Assembly (NCBI GenBank): GCA_015698045.1
Contig: BLAL01000250.1
Coordinates: 186,001 to 250,000 of the forward strand
Source of the DNA: Rhizophagus clarus
Taxonomy: Eukaryota > Glomeromycota > Glomeromycetes > Glomerales > Glomeraceae
Direction: 5' to 3'
DNA: 64,000 nucleotides
The position numbers and the translations under genes were made by a program. Below, one piece after another: positions 34,093 to 43,919 of this stretch. The stretch's first letter is position 1, and each line of letters starts with the position of its first letter. The notes below the pieces were generated by a model, which was not told the origin of the DNA, did not search any database, and saw only the letters and a list, made by a program, of their open reading frames with translations.

Positions 34093-36344
34093 TTAAAATT
34101 TTTTTGTAACATTTTCCCATGCTAATTCCCTTCTTTTAACCGTATCATTTGGCATTCCTGTATTCAAGCAATGGTCTTTTATTTTGGGGAATATCATATT
34201 AATAAATTTCGAAATTTCTATAAGAATCTCTCTAGGACAATGAGGGACTAATGATGCTATTGAAGATTTTAAGGCTATTTGATACATTAAATCTGTAGCC
34301 ATAGCTATATTGCTAGTACGAGACTTGGAAGTAGGGGACTTCTTGGTATTCTTTTTTATTGGTACTCCACTTCGCACCACTTTTTTTTTAAAGCATAGCA
34401 ATTTTGTGGTTTGTCATCATCATTAATATATTCATCATCCTCTTCGATTTCTTCTTCAGGATCTTCTTCAGAATCCTCTATATATTCTTCTATGTATTCT
34501 TCTTCAGAGTCTTCAGGATCTTCTACCTCATCCTGGTATACATAATTAACCTTCTTAGTCCGCTTAAGTCTAGGACAATTAATTTTTGTATGACCAGCCT
34601 TTCCACATGCTGAATAATGTCGGGTTTGCTTTGCAGATGCTTTTGGCACTACCTTTTTAACAACTTTCTTTGTGGCATAGGCACTTCTGGGTGTAAAGGG
34701 ACTCTTTCTAACATGAGCTGTTTGACCTCCTAATCTCTTTTTAAGTTCTTCATAAATAAAATTTTCTAATGTAGCGTCATCTGTTCCTATTCCTGTATAT
34801 GCCAAATCTCTTGCTAGACGAATTTTAAAATCATCTTTTTGTGGTTGAGCTTTATAATTAACTGGAGCTATTGTATGAGCTTGTATTCTTTTGCCTGCAC
34901 TTTCATGCCATATATTACGCAAGTCTGTAAAAAATGCAATGACTGTAGCAGGATTAGCAATTCTAACTCTCATTTCTAAATCAGAAGGCAATTGATTAAA
35001 TAGATAAGGTAAGGCATCAGCATCTGGCATTGCTTGTACTAGTGGTTTGATTCGTTTTTCATAACTATCTGGAGTATCTGTCTCTAAAAACTTTTCATTA
35101 ACAAGAGCAAATATAGCACTTCGGTTAGTCCCTACCATAACTTCTCTATATTTTTCACGCAACCAGTTTAGGAAGAGAGGTTCAGTATTAATAACTGGAT
35201 TACCTGTTGCATAAGGATCATTGGCAGGAACAGGTGCAAACCTACCTGTCATTTTATTTATCATAACTTGACATCTTGCAGCGGCATTAAAGGCAGCAAC
35301 GGTTAAGGGACGTGCCATCTCATTTATATTTCTAAGCTTTGATAATATACGTCTGGTGGTTTCTGCCCATCATAATTGGGTAATTGCGCAAGTAATGGTG
35401 CTAATGTATGCATGACATCTTGTATTGTAGCCATGTTTCCTGGAGGATTGTTTTGTAAATTCAAAATAATTTGTCGTGAATTTAATTCCCTACCCTTCCA
35501 TTTTTGGTACAAATGCCCAATTAAATTCTGCTAATTCTGCCTCTGCTTTGCGTCTCTGATTTATTCGCTGAAGAATAGCTTTTTCTCCTATTAATACATT
35601 TATTTGATTTTGCTTTCTTAAGGCTATCCTTTGTCCATTAGTTTGCCTATCCTATGCTATTTGCCACCAACGTCGACGTTCATTTACCTCATTATTATAT
35701 GCTAAAGTTAACATCTGTTCACCTCGTCTTGATTGAAGTACTTCGTTTCTGAGATTTGTTGTTTCATTCCTAAGGGCATTGATTCGCCCATTAGCTATAC
35801 GGTATAAACCTTGCATATTAATAGCATCTTGAGCATTTCTTTGCATAAGTTCACGTGCTGTTGTTATTGAGATTCGTATACCATCTAGTGTATTTTTGGG
35901 GTTGAATGATGTATCCCCATCAATATATGCTTCCATCCGATCTAGCGCTCTAGCAATATTTATTAAAATATCAGGTATTGCCATATTTTTTTGTTCTTCT
36001 TCAGAATGATTATTATTAGATTTAGATAATTCTTGTATACAAGATTTAAGTTTATCTATTTTATCTTCTAGCTGGATGATTCGTCTGTCTTGGACTATTA
36101 ATGCCTCCTCTTTTAGTTCCAGATGATCCTGACACTTTTTAAGCTCACCTTGAATAACCTTACATTTATCCTTTAGGTGATTAACTTCTTCATTACAGGA
36201 TTGAAGGTTCTTTTCAAGATGGGAAATATATCGCTCACAGGCTTTAATTTCCTCTTTAAGTTTGTGGATTTTCTTTTGTACTAACTTTATCCCTAGATCA
36301 AAATTGCTGTTTAACTGATCAAGATATGCCGGCTCAACTCCCAT
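34093..36344 (-). pseudogene. Gag-like protein: coiled coil, capsid-like region, acidic tract, zinc knuckle
   Basis: Read from 36344 downward: a ~150-residue coiled coil (LKEEIKACERYISHLEKN), a helical segment to RRRWWQIA, TAG at 35651, a frameshift near 35515, a capsid-like region (WLREKYREVMVGTNRSA; PSDLEMRVRIANPATV), a zinc knuckle (ACGKAGHTKINCP; its first Cys is Tyr), an acidic tract (EEYIEDSEEDPEEE) and a basic region reached by a -1 shift at an A9 run (34381-34389). Order and features are those of retroelement Gag, here without reverse transcriptase. It is divergent from the integrase and in line with the protease. Several breaks show decay. The capsid assignment is by pattern and needs a structural test. 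Confidence 0.75.
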
Positions 36345-37438
36345 TATTACCTATTATTCTTATAGATTCTGGTAAGGCTCGAAATCTTGATATTTCTATT
36401 GCTTTGAAAAAGATTTATTATCAGCCTATTGGTTATCATCGAAATGCTAAAAAATTGTTTGAAGCTTCTATTAAGGCTGAATATGATTTTACTATTAATG
36501 AAGTGAAGGACTGGCTTGAGAGACAGGCTGTACACCAAATACATATGCCACGTCCTAGATATATTCCTTGTGCAAGTTTTACCTCTATTACTACGCCCAA
36601 TGAAGTCCATCAGGCAGATATTCTTTATATACCTTATGATAAAGTAGGACGAATTACTTATCTTTTTTGTCTTAATGTAGTGGATGTTGCTTCTAGATAT
36701 AAAGCATCTATTCCTATTGGTGCATATAGTGTCAAGGATAGAGAGGGAATCTTAACTTCAAAGACTATTGCTCGAGCACTTGAGAAAATTTATGATGATC
36801 CTGAAATTCCTCTTGTCTGGCCAAAATTATTAATCACTGATAGGGGCTCTGAATTTAAGGGAGAATGTGAGGTTCTTATGATGGAACATAATGTAAAAAT
36901 TCAGAAGGCCAAATCTAAACGTACTATGGGTATTGTTAAAAGATATAATCGTACCTTGGTTGAAAAACTATTTCCTTCCCAGGATGCTTCTGATCTCTTG
37001 TCTTTGCATTTAAATGATCGTTCTAGGGTTTGGGTTAAGAATTTGCCTTTAATTGTTGAGGACATTAATAATTCTATCACACGTCAGATTGGTATTTCTC
37101 CTGTTGAAGCTATTGAAAAAGAAGAGGTCATTGCTAAGCCTTCTTATTCCCGTGATGGTCCATTAGGTTTTGATGAAGAGAAGCTTTCTAGTGATGTTCT
37201 TGTTCGTTATTTACTTTATCCTGGTGATTTGAAGGGTGGAAGACGTCGTGCTGGTGATTTAAATTGGTCTCCTCATATTTATCATATTCTTGAATCTATG
37301 ATGCAAAAAAATCAGCCAGTATTATATTGGCTGGAAGATGATGATGGTAATGGCCCACAAAGATCTTTTGTTCGAGAAGAATTGATGGTTATTCCCTTTG
37401 ATACGGAATTACCTCCTCAGTGGATTCTTACAAAATAA
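36326..37438 (+). CDS. Retrovirus-like (rve) integrase, Polinton type, third catalytic acid replaced
   Basis: Intact 370-codon frame. An N-terminal YYQP...W-rich domain typical of Polinton integrases is followed by the core: HQADILYIP (Asp ~98), ITDRGSEFKG (Asp ~172), and GIVKRYNRTL (residue ~205), where relatives have Glu after GIV. AAA for GAA is a single G-to-A change that should abolish strand transfer. The C-terminal part (GDLKGGRRRAGDLNWSPHIY) resembles the chromodomain-like tail region but no chromodomain is obvious. The annotated start overlaps the start of the Gag-like gene by 19 bp on the opposite strand; a shared divergent promoter or a later start is possible. The 5-bp duplication at the element's ends fits this enzyme. 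Confidence 0.9.
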   Translation: MPAQLPLLPIILIDSGKARNLDISIALKKIYYQPIGYHRNAKKLFEASIKAEYDFTINEVKDWLERQAVHQIHMPRPRYIPCASFTSITTPNEVHQADILYIPYDKVGRITYLFCLNVVDVASRYKASIPIGAYSVKDREGILTSKTIARALEKIYDDPEIPLVWPKLLITDRGSEFKGECEVLMMEHNVKIQKAKSKRTMGIVKRYNRTLVEKLFPSQDASDLLSLHLNDRSRVWVKNLPLIVEDINNSITRQIGISPVEAIEKEEVIAKPSYSRDGPLGFDEEKLSSDVLVRYLLYPGDLKGGRRRAGDLNWSPHIYHILESMMQKNQPVLYWLEDDDGNGPQRSFVREELMVIPFDTELPPQWILTK

Positions 37439-37442
37439 ATTT

Positions 37443-37826
37443 TTAAAGTGATGATAGGAAGTCTTCTGTCTCTTCATTAACTTTGTCTTCTGTAACAAAA
37501 TAATCTTTAGCTAATTTATGGTATAGCTTGTATAATTCTATAATTGAATTAAGAATCTTTGGATCTTGTCCATACCATGATTTATAATCATCCATGATTT
37601 TATCATATTTATCTTTATTGGGAAATATCATCATGGCTAATTTTAATACATATTCTTGTGGTTCCTCTGCCTGACGTAATTTTTTGATCCTTTCTTTATA
37701 TGATTGCATGAATTTACCTTCCTTTGGCCTTCTATAATAGATGCCAGCTTTGACTACATTTATTAATGCTTGTTCGATTTCCTGATATGTGGGCTTGGTA
37801 TCAGCTAATTGATTTTGTGTACTCAT
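37443..37826 (-). CDS. 127-aa helical protein, unknown
   Basis: Intact ORF starting MSTQNQLADTKPTYQEIEQ; mostly helical, charged, acidic end (EETEDFLSSL). It converges on the integrase with a 4-bp gap and diverges from the Cys/His gene. No family recognised. Tight packing suggests it is a real gene of the element. Confidence 0.6.
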   Translation of the reverse strand: MSTQNQLADTKPTYQEIEQALINVVKAGIYYRRPKEGKFMQSYKERIKKLRQAEEPQEYVLKLAMMIFPNKDKYDKIMDDYKSWYGQDPKILNSIIELYKLYHKLAKDYFVTEDKVNEETEDFLSSL

Positions 37827-37900
37827 TGTATGATTAGTATATGTTTTACTATATTGTGTAAAGTTTTTTTCAATTAAAATTATTTATTCATCTAGAAGAA

Positions 37901-38188
37901 ATGAAGGCAAAATTTGTTTGTTATCATCTTAAAAATACTGGTGAAATTTGTGGTAATGGTTGTGATAAACCTGAAGGATGCCATTTACATTTCAAAGCTA
38001 AGTTGCGCCGACCATGCAGAGCATGTGGCAAACCTACTAAGATAGATAAGCCTCTAGGGATTGATAATGACCTATGTAGCTATTGTAATAAGAGCCTTTA
38101 TCAGATTCATCATGTGAATATTCTTCGGGACAAAGCCCTGATGTTTGATCAAAATAGCAAAGTGGTTAGTCCCTTTCTTGTCCCATGA
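37901..38188 (+). CDS. Cys/His-rich small protein in the right terminal repeat
   Basis: 95 codons: CYHLKNTGEICGNGC, PEGCHLHFKAK, then RPCRACGKPT and CSYC, i.e. several Cys/His pairs of zinc-ribbon type, ending in a helical tail. The same plan recurs at 56248-56493 (CPCLVNTGK, PEGCHLHWKAK, PCSECGKPT). Its 3' part lies in the inverted segment also found at 25433-25590, so the gene belongs to the terminal repeat. Likely zinc-binding; a DNA-binding or terminal-recognition role is inferred from location only. Confidence 0.7.
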   Translation: MKAKFVCYHLKNTGEICGNGCDKPEGCHLHFKAKLRRPCRACGKPTKIDKPLGIDNDLCSYCNKSLYQIHHVNILRDKALMFDQNSKVVSPFLVP

Positions 38189-38214
38189 TTGCTGGAGATC
38201 CTCGATTGAGAATG

Positions 38215-38830
38215 AAGGTTAGACTTATAGGTTAGTCTTATTTTTTTCTCCTCGAAGGTAGCCTTATAGGTTAGTCTTTTAGGTTAGACTTAGAGGTTAG
38301 ACTTATTTTTTCTCTCGAAGGTGGCCTTATAGGTTAGTCTTTTAGGTTAGACTTAGAGGTTAGTTTTATTTTTTTCACTTCGATGGTAGCCTTATAAGTT
38401 AGACTTCTAAGTTAGACTTTGAGGTTAGACTTTTTGTCCTTATGTTTGTGTGAATGGATCGGCTTTAGAATGGTTTCTAACCTATCATTAATTTATTGTT
38501 ATACTAGTTTATGCTCAATACTTTTTTTATCATGATTTTGTTATACGGAAATTTTCTCCCAGAAGTGGGTTAGACTTCTGGGTTAGACTTAGAGGTTAGA
38601 CTTTTTGTCCTTATGTTTATGTAAATAAATCGGTTTTAGAATTATTTCTAACATATTAATAAAATTTTGATATACTAGAATATGCTCAATTCTTTTTTTT
38701 ATCAAGAATTTGCTATATGTACTCGATAAATCTAACCTCTTTGAGGTTAGACTTATCTCGTTTTGTTTACAGGTATTAATCAGTTTTAGAATTCATTCTA
38801 GGATAACATTAAATCTGGTATGCTTAATTA
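38215..38830. repeat. Subterminal GGTTAGACTT repeats and ~240-bp repeats
   Basis: Numerous GGTTAGACTT and GGTTAGTCTT units (38215-38450, 38570-38610, 38740) alternate with repeated blocks holding GGCTTTAGAATGGTTTCTAA and TGCTCAATAC. The third element has an equivalent zone (56500-56860: TTTAGAATGGTTT with TCGTATGACTTA units), so repeat-rich subterminal zones characterise this family. Confidence 0.85.
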
Positions 38831-39019
38831 GCTTGAAGGACTGTCAGATGCGCATGCTCAGACACTTTGGTCCTTGATGCTCCTCTGACTTTTTGGTGGC
38901 AAGCTGAATGGCATACTTTTTTGTTATCTTATTTGGATTTAAAATCAGGCCAGCTCGTTAACAATGATGGTTTTCTTCTTTTGCTTGTAAACAAGAAATT
39001 TAGGCAAGATGGGTATATT

Positions 39020-39215
39020 AACAGGATTTGAGCCCAGCTTGATTTTAAGTCTGAATTCTATATTAGTTTTCGATATGTTTCTTGCTGGGCAAATATGGGT
39101 TTAGTTCCTAAAATAGATTACTTAAATTTCTATATCGGGAATTAAGCTGGGAGGGGCTTACTCCTTTTATAGCTATATGGTAATTTTGTCCTAGAACCCC
39201 CAGATTTGCCATACT
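39020..39215 (-). repeat. Right terminal inverted repeat (196 bp)
   Basis: Reverse complement of 23117-23312, about 97% alike by eye. It ends GGCAAATC...ATACT-type (read outward GCCATACT), followed at once by the duplicated TTTCC. Confidence 0.93.
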
Positions 39216-39220
39216 TTTCC
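39216..39220. repeat. Right target-site duplication TTTCC
   Basis: Second copy of the 5-bp duplication; after it, CCAAGCAGATCGATTAA continues the interrupted MES reading frame to a stop. Confidence 0.85.
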
Positions 39221-40209
39221 CCAAGCAGATCGATTAATGCCAATCTGGAGAAATGATCATCATCTCAGAAAAATTGCTGAGCCATGTACTGAGCCTTTGG
39301 CCAAATTGTGCGACAAAATAAATGATCACACGAGTAGGTCTATGTGACAGGGAAATTTCTCACATATCAAGTGAAAGAAATTACTATTCTTATTTTTTCC
39401 CCAAACAAATATGAGAAAAAATGTGAAAGAAAGTCTAGTTGCAACACAGGGCCTACCATATAAGTAAATAATAACGTTAAAATCATATGTTATGGAGGGC
39501 TGAGGGAGTCACAATTTTGAGATCGTTAGGCGTAAAGCCAACTATATGTCTTGCAAAGTAGATCTCCATGTGAAAAGGTTTGAGGATTTCGTTTACATGT
39601 GCTTTTATAGAACTCTTGGCATCAGACGACAATGTTAATCATATACCTACTGGCTTTTTATTATTCCGCAAGCCCAGAAACAAATATAAAGCATAAAAAT
39701 ACAGGTAAAAGTTGAGTCAACCTTCCCGCATAAAATTATGGTGCGTATATGTTAAAAGTCGTGCTTTCATGCGAGCAAAGCTTTTCCTCACTATAAACCT
39801 TGTATTTAGGAAAGCACAAACGAAATCACTTTTAACTGTATTATTGTTCCTATTGGTCCACTTCATGGTCTTCAACTCGGCAAAGTTATCCAGTCATTAC
39901 AGTTAACAAGAATCAAATAGTTAGCGTACTTGAAGTCACAATTCAAAGCACATTGCGGGCACCATTTAATAGTGTTTGCTTAAAACTTTTTCAAACTCCT
40001 GATGAGATGCGTATGCAACCGCAGGACTTGGTTTCCTCTTTTTTTAATATACAACATTGATTAAAGCATTACCATATCGTTGTTCATCCGTTGTAAGAAT
40101 AATTTTGTATCATGTAGTGCGATAGGCCTAGACGTTATGTATCACGGGCAAAATCCCAAACATTTGTATTTATTTTTGTATAATATATTAAAAAAAATTT
40201 TTCTTGGCA
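39221..40209. other. Flank of the outer element, no gene recognised
   Basis: Less AT-rich than most spacers, but every frame is closed at short intervals. In the colinear layout of the inner element, the N-terminal part of the coiled-coil gene would be expected here; I see no similarity to it. Something unrelated may have replaced it. Confidence 0.4.
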
Positions 40210-40257
40210 AATGGAATCTCGTTCAAGAACTTCAAAAGGCTATATTATGCCAAAAAT
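40210..40257 (+). pseudogene. C-terminal tail of a coiled-coil gene (outer element)
   Basis: Reads LVQELQKAILCQK then TAG, matching the end of the 32214-33137 protein (ELQKVISYQK). It directly abuts the protease/zinc-finger copy as in the inner element. Confidence 0.65.
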
Positions 40258-41160
40258 AGCCGAATAGGCACTGTATTTTTTTCCTGATTGCTGTCTGAAC
40301 ATTGTCTGATCTGTGATGAAACACTGTCTAAAACACTATCAGAACACTGTCCGATCTGTGATGAAACACTGTCTGAACACTTAACTGTTTTATAATGCTG
40401 TTTTAATCTACAGGGAAAACAGAATTCTTTATCACAATGCATGCATGTACGGACTGCTATTTTTTTTTTACAGATTCTGGCTCTTTTCCTACAGTAAAAA
40501 CATTACGCTGAGATTTGTAAACTGATAGGGGGATGGTAATAGTTTTTCTGTTAGATGTGGCCTTAAATTCTCCTTTTATTAAAGGCTCCCATCCAGCCCG
40601 ATATTGCCATTGCGTTCCAAGAATTACTAAAGATTTAGCATTTCCATCCTGATCTTTTTCCGCAGGCACAATAGAAAATTCATCTGTTATAGTGGCTGTA
40701 TTTTCTCTGGAACCAATTGTTATGGGAACATTGTCCATAGTGCCGATAGATATGGATTGACTTGCGACTCCATTAAGCATATGAATTTTTTTCCTATTAA
40801 TTTTAATACCTAAAAGCTCTTTGACAAGTTCAGCAATGTTATCGGAAAATATGGAAGAATCAGAGCCTGTATCAATCATTGTGCAAGGTATTACCAAACC
40901 TCCTATTTTACAATAAATAGTCGCAATATCATCGTTATCCTTTATTTGTAAAAAATTTATCTCTAGAGGCTTGGGCCAGTATATATGAACTATATCACTT
41001 TTTTTTTCTGCTAAATGACTCTGGGCATATGCCTTAATAGCATGGTTTAGAATATGGGAAGGTGCAGTCTCTTGATGATTCTCTGAATTGTTAACTATTA
41101 TACCATCCATGGTATTGATTAAAGACTTTGCATTTTCTTCTGATAGGACATCTAAAAGGG
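40245..41160 (-). pseudogene. Second retropepsin + C2H2 finger copy (outer element)
   Basis: Protease frame 41110-40457 with TMIDTGSDSSIFS at the active site, LVILGTQWQ, and end ESVKKK before TAG; finger ORF 40442-40245 with MHCDKEFCFPC...HYKTVKC. It is clearly diverged from 33123-33982 yet keeps the same frame relation: an A10 run, TAG, and the finger open in the -1 frame. Coding similarity extends to about 41160 and then stops at the hairpin insertion, so upstream Gag is missing. The protease itself is intact. Confidence 0.78.
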
Positions 41161-41217
41161 GCTTCTGCTCGGTATTTACTATGGCGTACCGTAGAAGTTA
41201 AAAGGTTATTGTAAAAA

Positions 41218-41353
41218 CAACAAGTTAGTTGTTGTAAATCAACAAGTAAGTTGTTATAAATTAATAAGTTACTTGTTGATTTACAACAACTAACTTGTTG
41301 TATTGATCGACATAGCGAGGTAACAAGTAACTTGTTGCTTTTTATGTCGATCA
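41218..41353. repeat. Nested hairpins built from CAACAAGTTA motifs
   Basis: 41218-41257 and 41263-41300 form an inverted repeat with about 32 perfectly paired bases (CAACAAGTTAGTTGTTGTAA...). Next to it TGATCGACATA and TATGTCGATCA (41303-41353) enclose an AACAAGTAACTTGTT palindrome. It marks the break in the Gag-Pro copy. No ORF of value. Confidence 0.85.
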
Positions 41354-41359
41354 CATTTT

Positions 41360-41790
41360 GATTTCCGTTTATGGAAAATGATCCATATATATAACAGATT
41401 ACCGATTAACTGGGTTATTCGATTATATCACTTCACTCCCGTCAAAAGATAAAATAAAATATAATAGAGTAGAATAAAGCAAAATGAAACTAAAAAGAAA
41501 AATTTTAACTTCTTATTATAATTACAATATTTAGCATTATAATGGGATAAAAAAAAAATTTCCTTTTACAATTTCATTAATTTTATTATATTTTATTTTA
41601 TTTTTTCATTTTTTATTAATATTAACGTGAAAATTAGATAGTTGTGGCAATATGAAAAAAAAATTATTTCATTATATCATCATTATATAACTTTTAAAGA
41701 GATAATAACTAGAAATATGCGCTTATTTAGGGGATTTCATCCCCTATAATATATAAGTATACATGCTGTACCTGATACTCATTTATCAAA
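41360..41790. other. AT-rich spacer
   Basis: No gene. It leads into the satellite array; the last unique sequence is near CTGATACTCATTTATC. Confidence 0.5.
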
Positions 41791-43581
41791 TGCGGTTTTC
41801 TTAAGCGTTTAATAAAAAAAAAGTTTTTTTAAGCGTATAATGAAAAAAAGCTTTTTTTTAAAAGTTTAATTTAAGAAAACACTTTTTTTTAAGCGTTTAA
41901 TTAAAAAAAACCGCTTTTTTTAAGCGTTTAATTAAAAAAAACTGCTTTTTTTTAAGCGTTTAATTAAAAAAAACTGCTTTTTTTTAAGCGTTTAATTAAA
42001 AAAATGCCTTTTATAGGCGTTTAATTAAAGAAACGGTTTTTTAAAAGTGTTTAATTGGAAATAATGCTTTTTCTAAGTGCTTAATTCAAAAAAATATGCT
42101 TTTTTTAAGCGTTTAATTAAAAAAAAATATGCTTTTTTTAAGCGTTTAATTAAAAAAAAATATGCTTTTTTTAAGCGTTTAATTAAAAAAAACCGCTTTT
42201 TTTAAGCGTTTAATTAAAAAAAACGCTTTTTTTAAGCGTTTAATTAAAAAAAACGCTTTTTTTAAGCGTTTAATTAAAAAAAACGCTTTTTTTAAGCGTT
42301 TAATTAAAAAAAACGCTTTTTTTAAGCGTTTAATTAAAAAAACGCTTTTTTTAAGCGTTTAATTAAAAAAAACGCTTTTTTTAAGCGTTTAATTAAAAAA
42401 AACGCTTTTTTTAAGCGTTTAATTAAAAAAAACGCTTTTTTTAAGCGTTTAATTAAAAAAAACGCTTTTTTTAAGCGTTTAATTAAAAAAAACGCTTTTT
42501 TTAAGCGTTTAATTAAAAAAAACGCTTTTTTTAAGCGTTTAATTAAAAAAAACGCTTTTTTTAAGCGTTTAATTAAAAAAAACGCTTTTTTTAAGCGTTT
42601 AATTAAAAAAAACGCTTTTTTTAAGCGTTTAATTAAAAAAACGCTTTTTTTAAGCGTTTAATTAAAAAAACGCTTTTTTTAAGCGTTTAATTAAAAAAAA
42701 CGCTTTTTTTAAGCGTTTAATTAAAAAAAACGCTTTTTTTAAGCATTTAATTAAAAAAAACGCTTTTTTTAAGCGTTTAATTAAAAAAAACGCTTTTTTT
42801 AAGCGTTTAATTAAAAAAACGCTTTTTTTAAGCGTTTAATTAAAAAAAACGCTTTTTTTAAGCGTTTAATTAAAAAAAATGCTTTTTTTAAGGCGTTTAA
42901 TTAAAAAAAATGCTTTTTTTAAGGCGTTTAATTAAAAAAATCGTTTTTTTAGGCGTTTAATTAAAAAAAAACGCTTTTTTTAAGCGTTTAATTAAACTTT
43001 TTTTTTAAGCGTTTAAATTAAAAAAAACACTTTTTTTTAAGCGTTTAATTAAAAAAACGTTTTTTTTAAGCGTATAATGAAAAAAAGTTCTTTTTTAAAG
43101 TTTAATTTAAGAAAACGCTTTTTTTTAAGGTTTAATTTTAAAAAAACGCTTTTTTTTAAGGTTTAATGAAAAAAATGCATTTTTTTGAGCGTATAATGAA
43201 AAAAATGCATTTTTTTGAGCGTATAATGAAAAAAATGCATTTTTTTGAGCGTATAATGAAAAAAATGCATTTTTTTGAGCGTATAATGAAAAAAATGCAT
43301 TTTTTGAGCGTATAATGAAAAAAATGCATTTTTTTGAGCGTATAATGAAAAAAATGCATTTTTTGAGCGTATAATGAAAAAAATGCATTTTTTTTGAGCG
43401 TATAATGAAAAAAATGCATTTTTTGAGCGTATAATGAAAAAAATGCATTTTTTGAGCGTATAATGAAAAAAATGCATTTTTTTGAGCGTATAATGAAAAA
43501 AATGCATTTTTTTGAGCGTATAATGAAAAAAATGTATTTTTTTAAGCGTATAATGAAAAAAAAAGCTTTTTTTCGTTTAAT
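41791..43581 (+). repeat. ~30-bp palindromic satellite, left block
   Basis: About 45 units of TTTAAGCGTTTAATTAAAA plus AAAACGCTTT (41791-43160), followed by a variant block TTTTGAGCGTATAATGAAAA plus AAATGCATTT (43160-43581, about 13 units). Each unit is nearly self-complementary. The ORFs of up to 114 codons here (repeated HFFHYTLKK) are repeat artefacts. Confidence 0.95.
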
Positions 43582-43919
43582 TTACACTAGTCGAAAAAGG
43601 AATATTCGGCCTCCAAAAAATCCGGTCTAGATTCAGCCAATTTTTAAAAAAATTGACCTAAATTAGTAATAATATGCAATTCAATCTATATTTGACTCTG
43701 ATTCGATCCAGCCGAAATATGGTCAAATTGCGTATAATAAAAATTAAACTATGTTCGGCCTCACATGAATAATGGCCGAATTGTATTCACTTTTCTATAT
43801 TAAATAATGGTTATAATATATTTACTATATTAATATTATTAAGTATAATAAAAAACAATGATACAATATTTGTTAAAAAATGTTTAAACAATTCGGACTA
43901 GTATAAATGTTATATTAAA

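Larger units (their letters stand above)
23117..39215. mobile_element. Complete 16.1-kb Polinton-like element with Gag/protease module
   Basis: Bounded by 196-bp terminal inverted repeats (AGTAGGGCAAATCTGG at the left; complement at the right, fifth base T) and flanked by TTTCC on both sides. Genes in order: PolB (+), small ORF (+), F-box/LRR (+), MES ORF (+), 75-codon ORF (-), coiled-coil protein (+), retropepsin + zinc finger (-), Gag-like/coiled-coil (-), integrase (+), 127-aa protein (-), Cys/His protein (+). Polintons carry protein-primed PolB and a retrovirus-like integrase, so it belongs near them. I find no jelly-roll capsid, packaging ATPase, Ulp1-like protease or reverse transcriptase. 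Several genes carry stops or frameshifts, so it is probably not autonomous now. Confidence 0.88.

Noticed and set aside
33123..37438. An LTR retrotransposon nested in the Polinton-like element
   Set aside because: Gag, protease and integrase-like genes are present, but no LTRs, primer-binding site or reverse transcriptase were found, and the integrase is on the opposite strand to Gag and of Polinton type.
39712..39906. 64-codon ORF with a hydrophobic C-terminus (signal or membrane peptide)
   Set aside because: No homologous copy, no flanking coding signal, and length expected by chance in this window.
43125..43507. Three overlapping minus-strand ORFs of 87-114 codons (repeated HFFHYTLKK)
   Set aside because: They exist only because the 30-bp satellite unit has no stop in some frames; there is no start context or non-repeat sequence.
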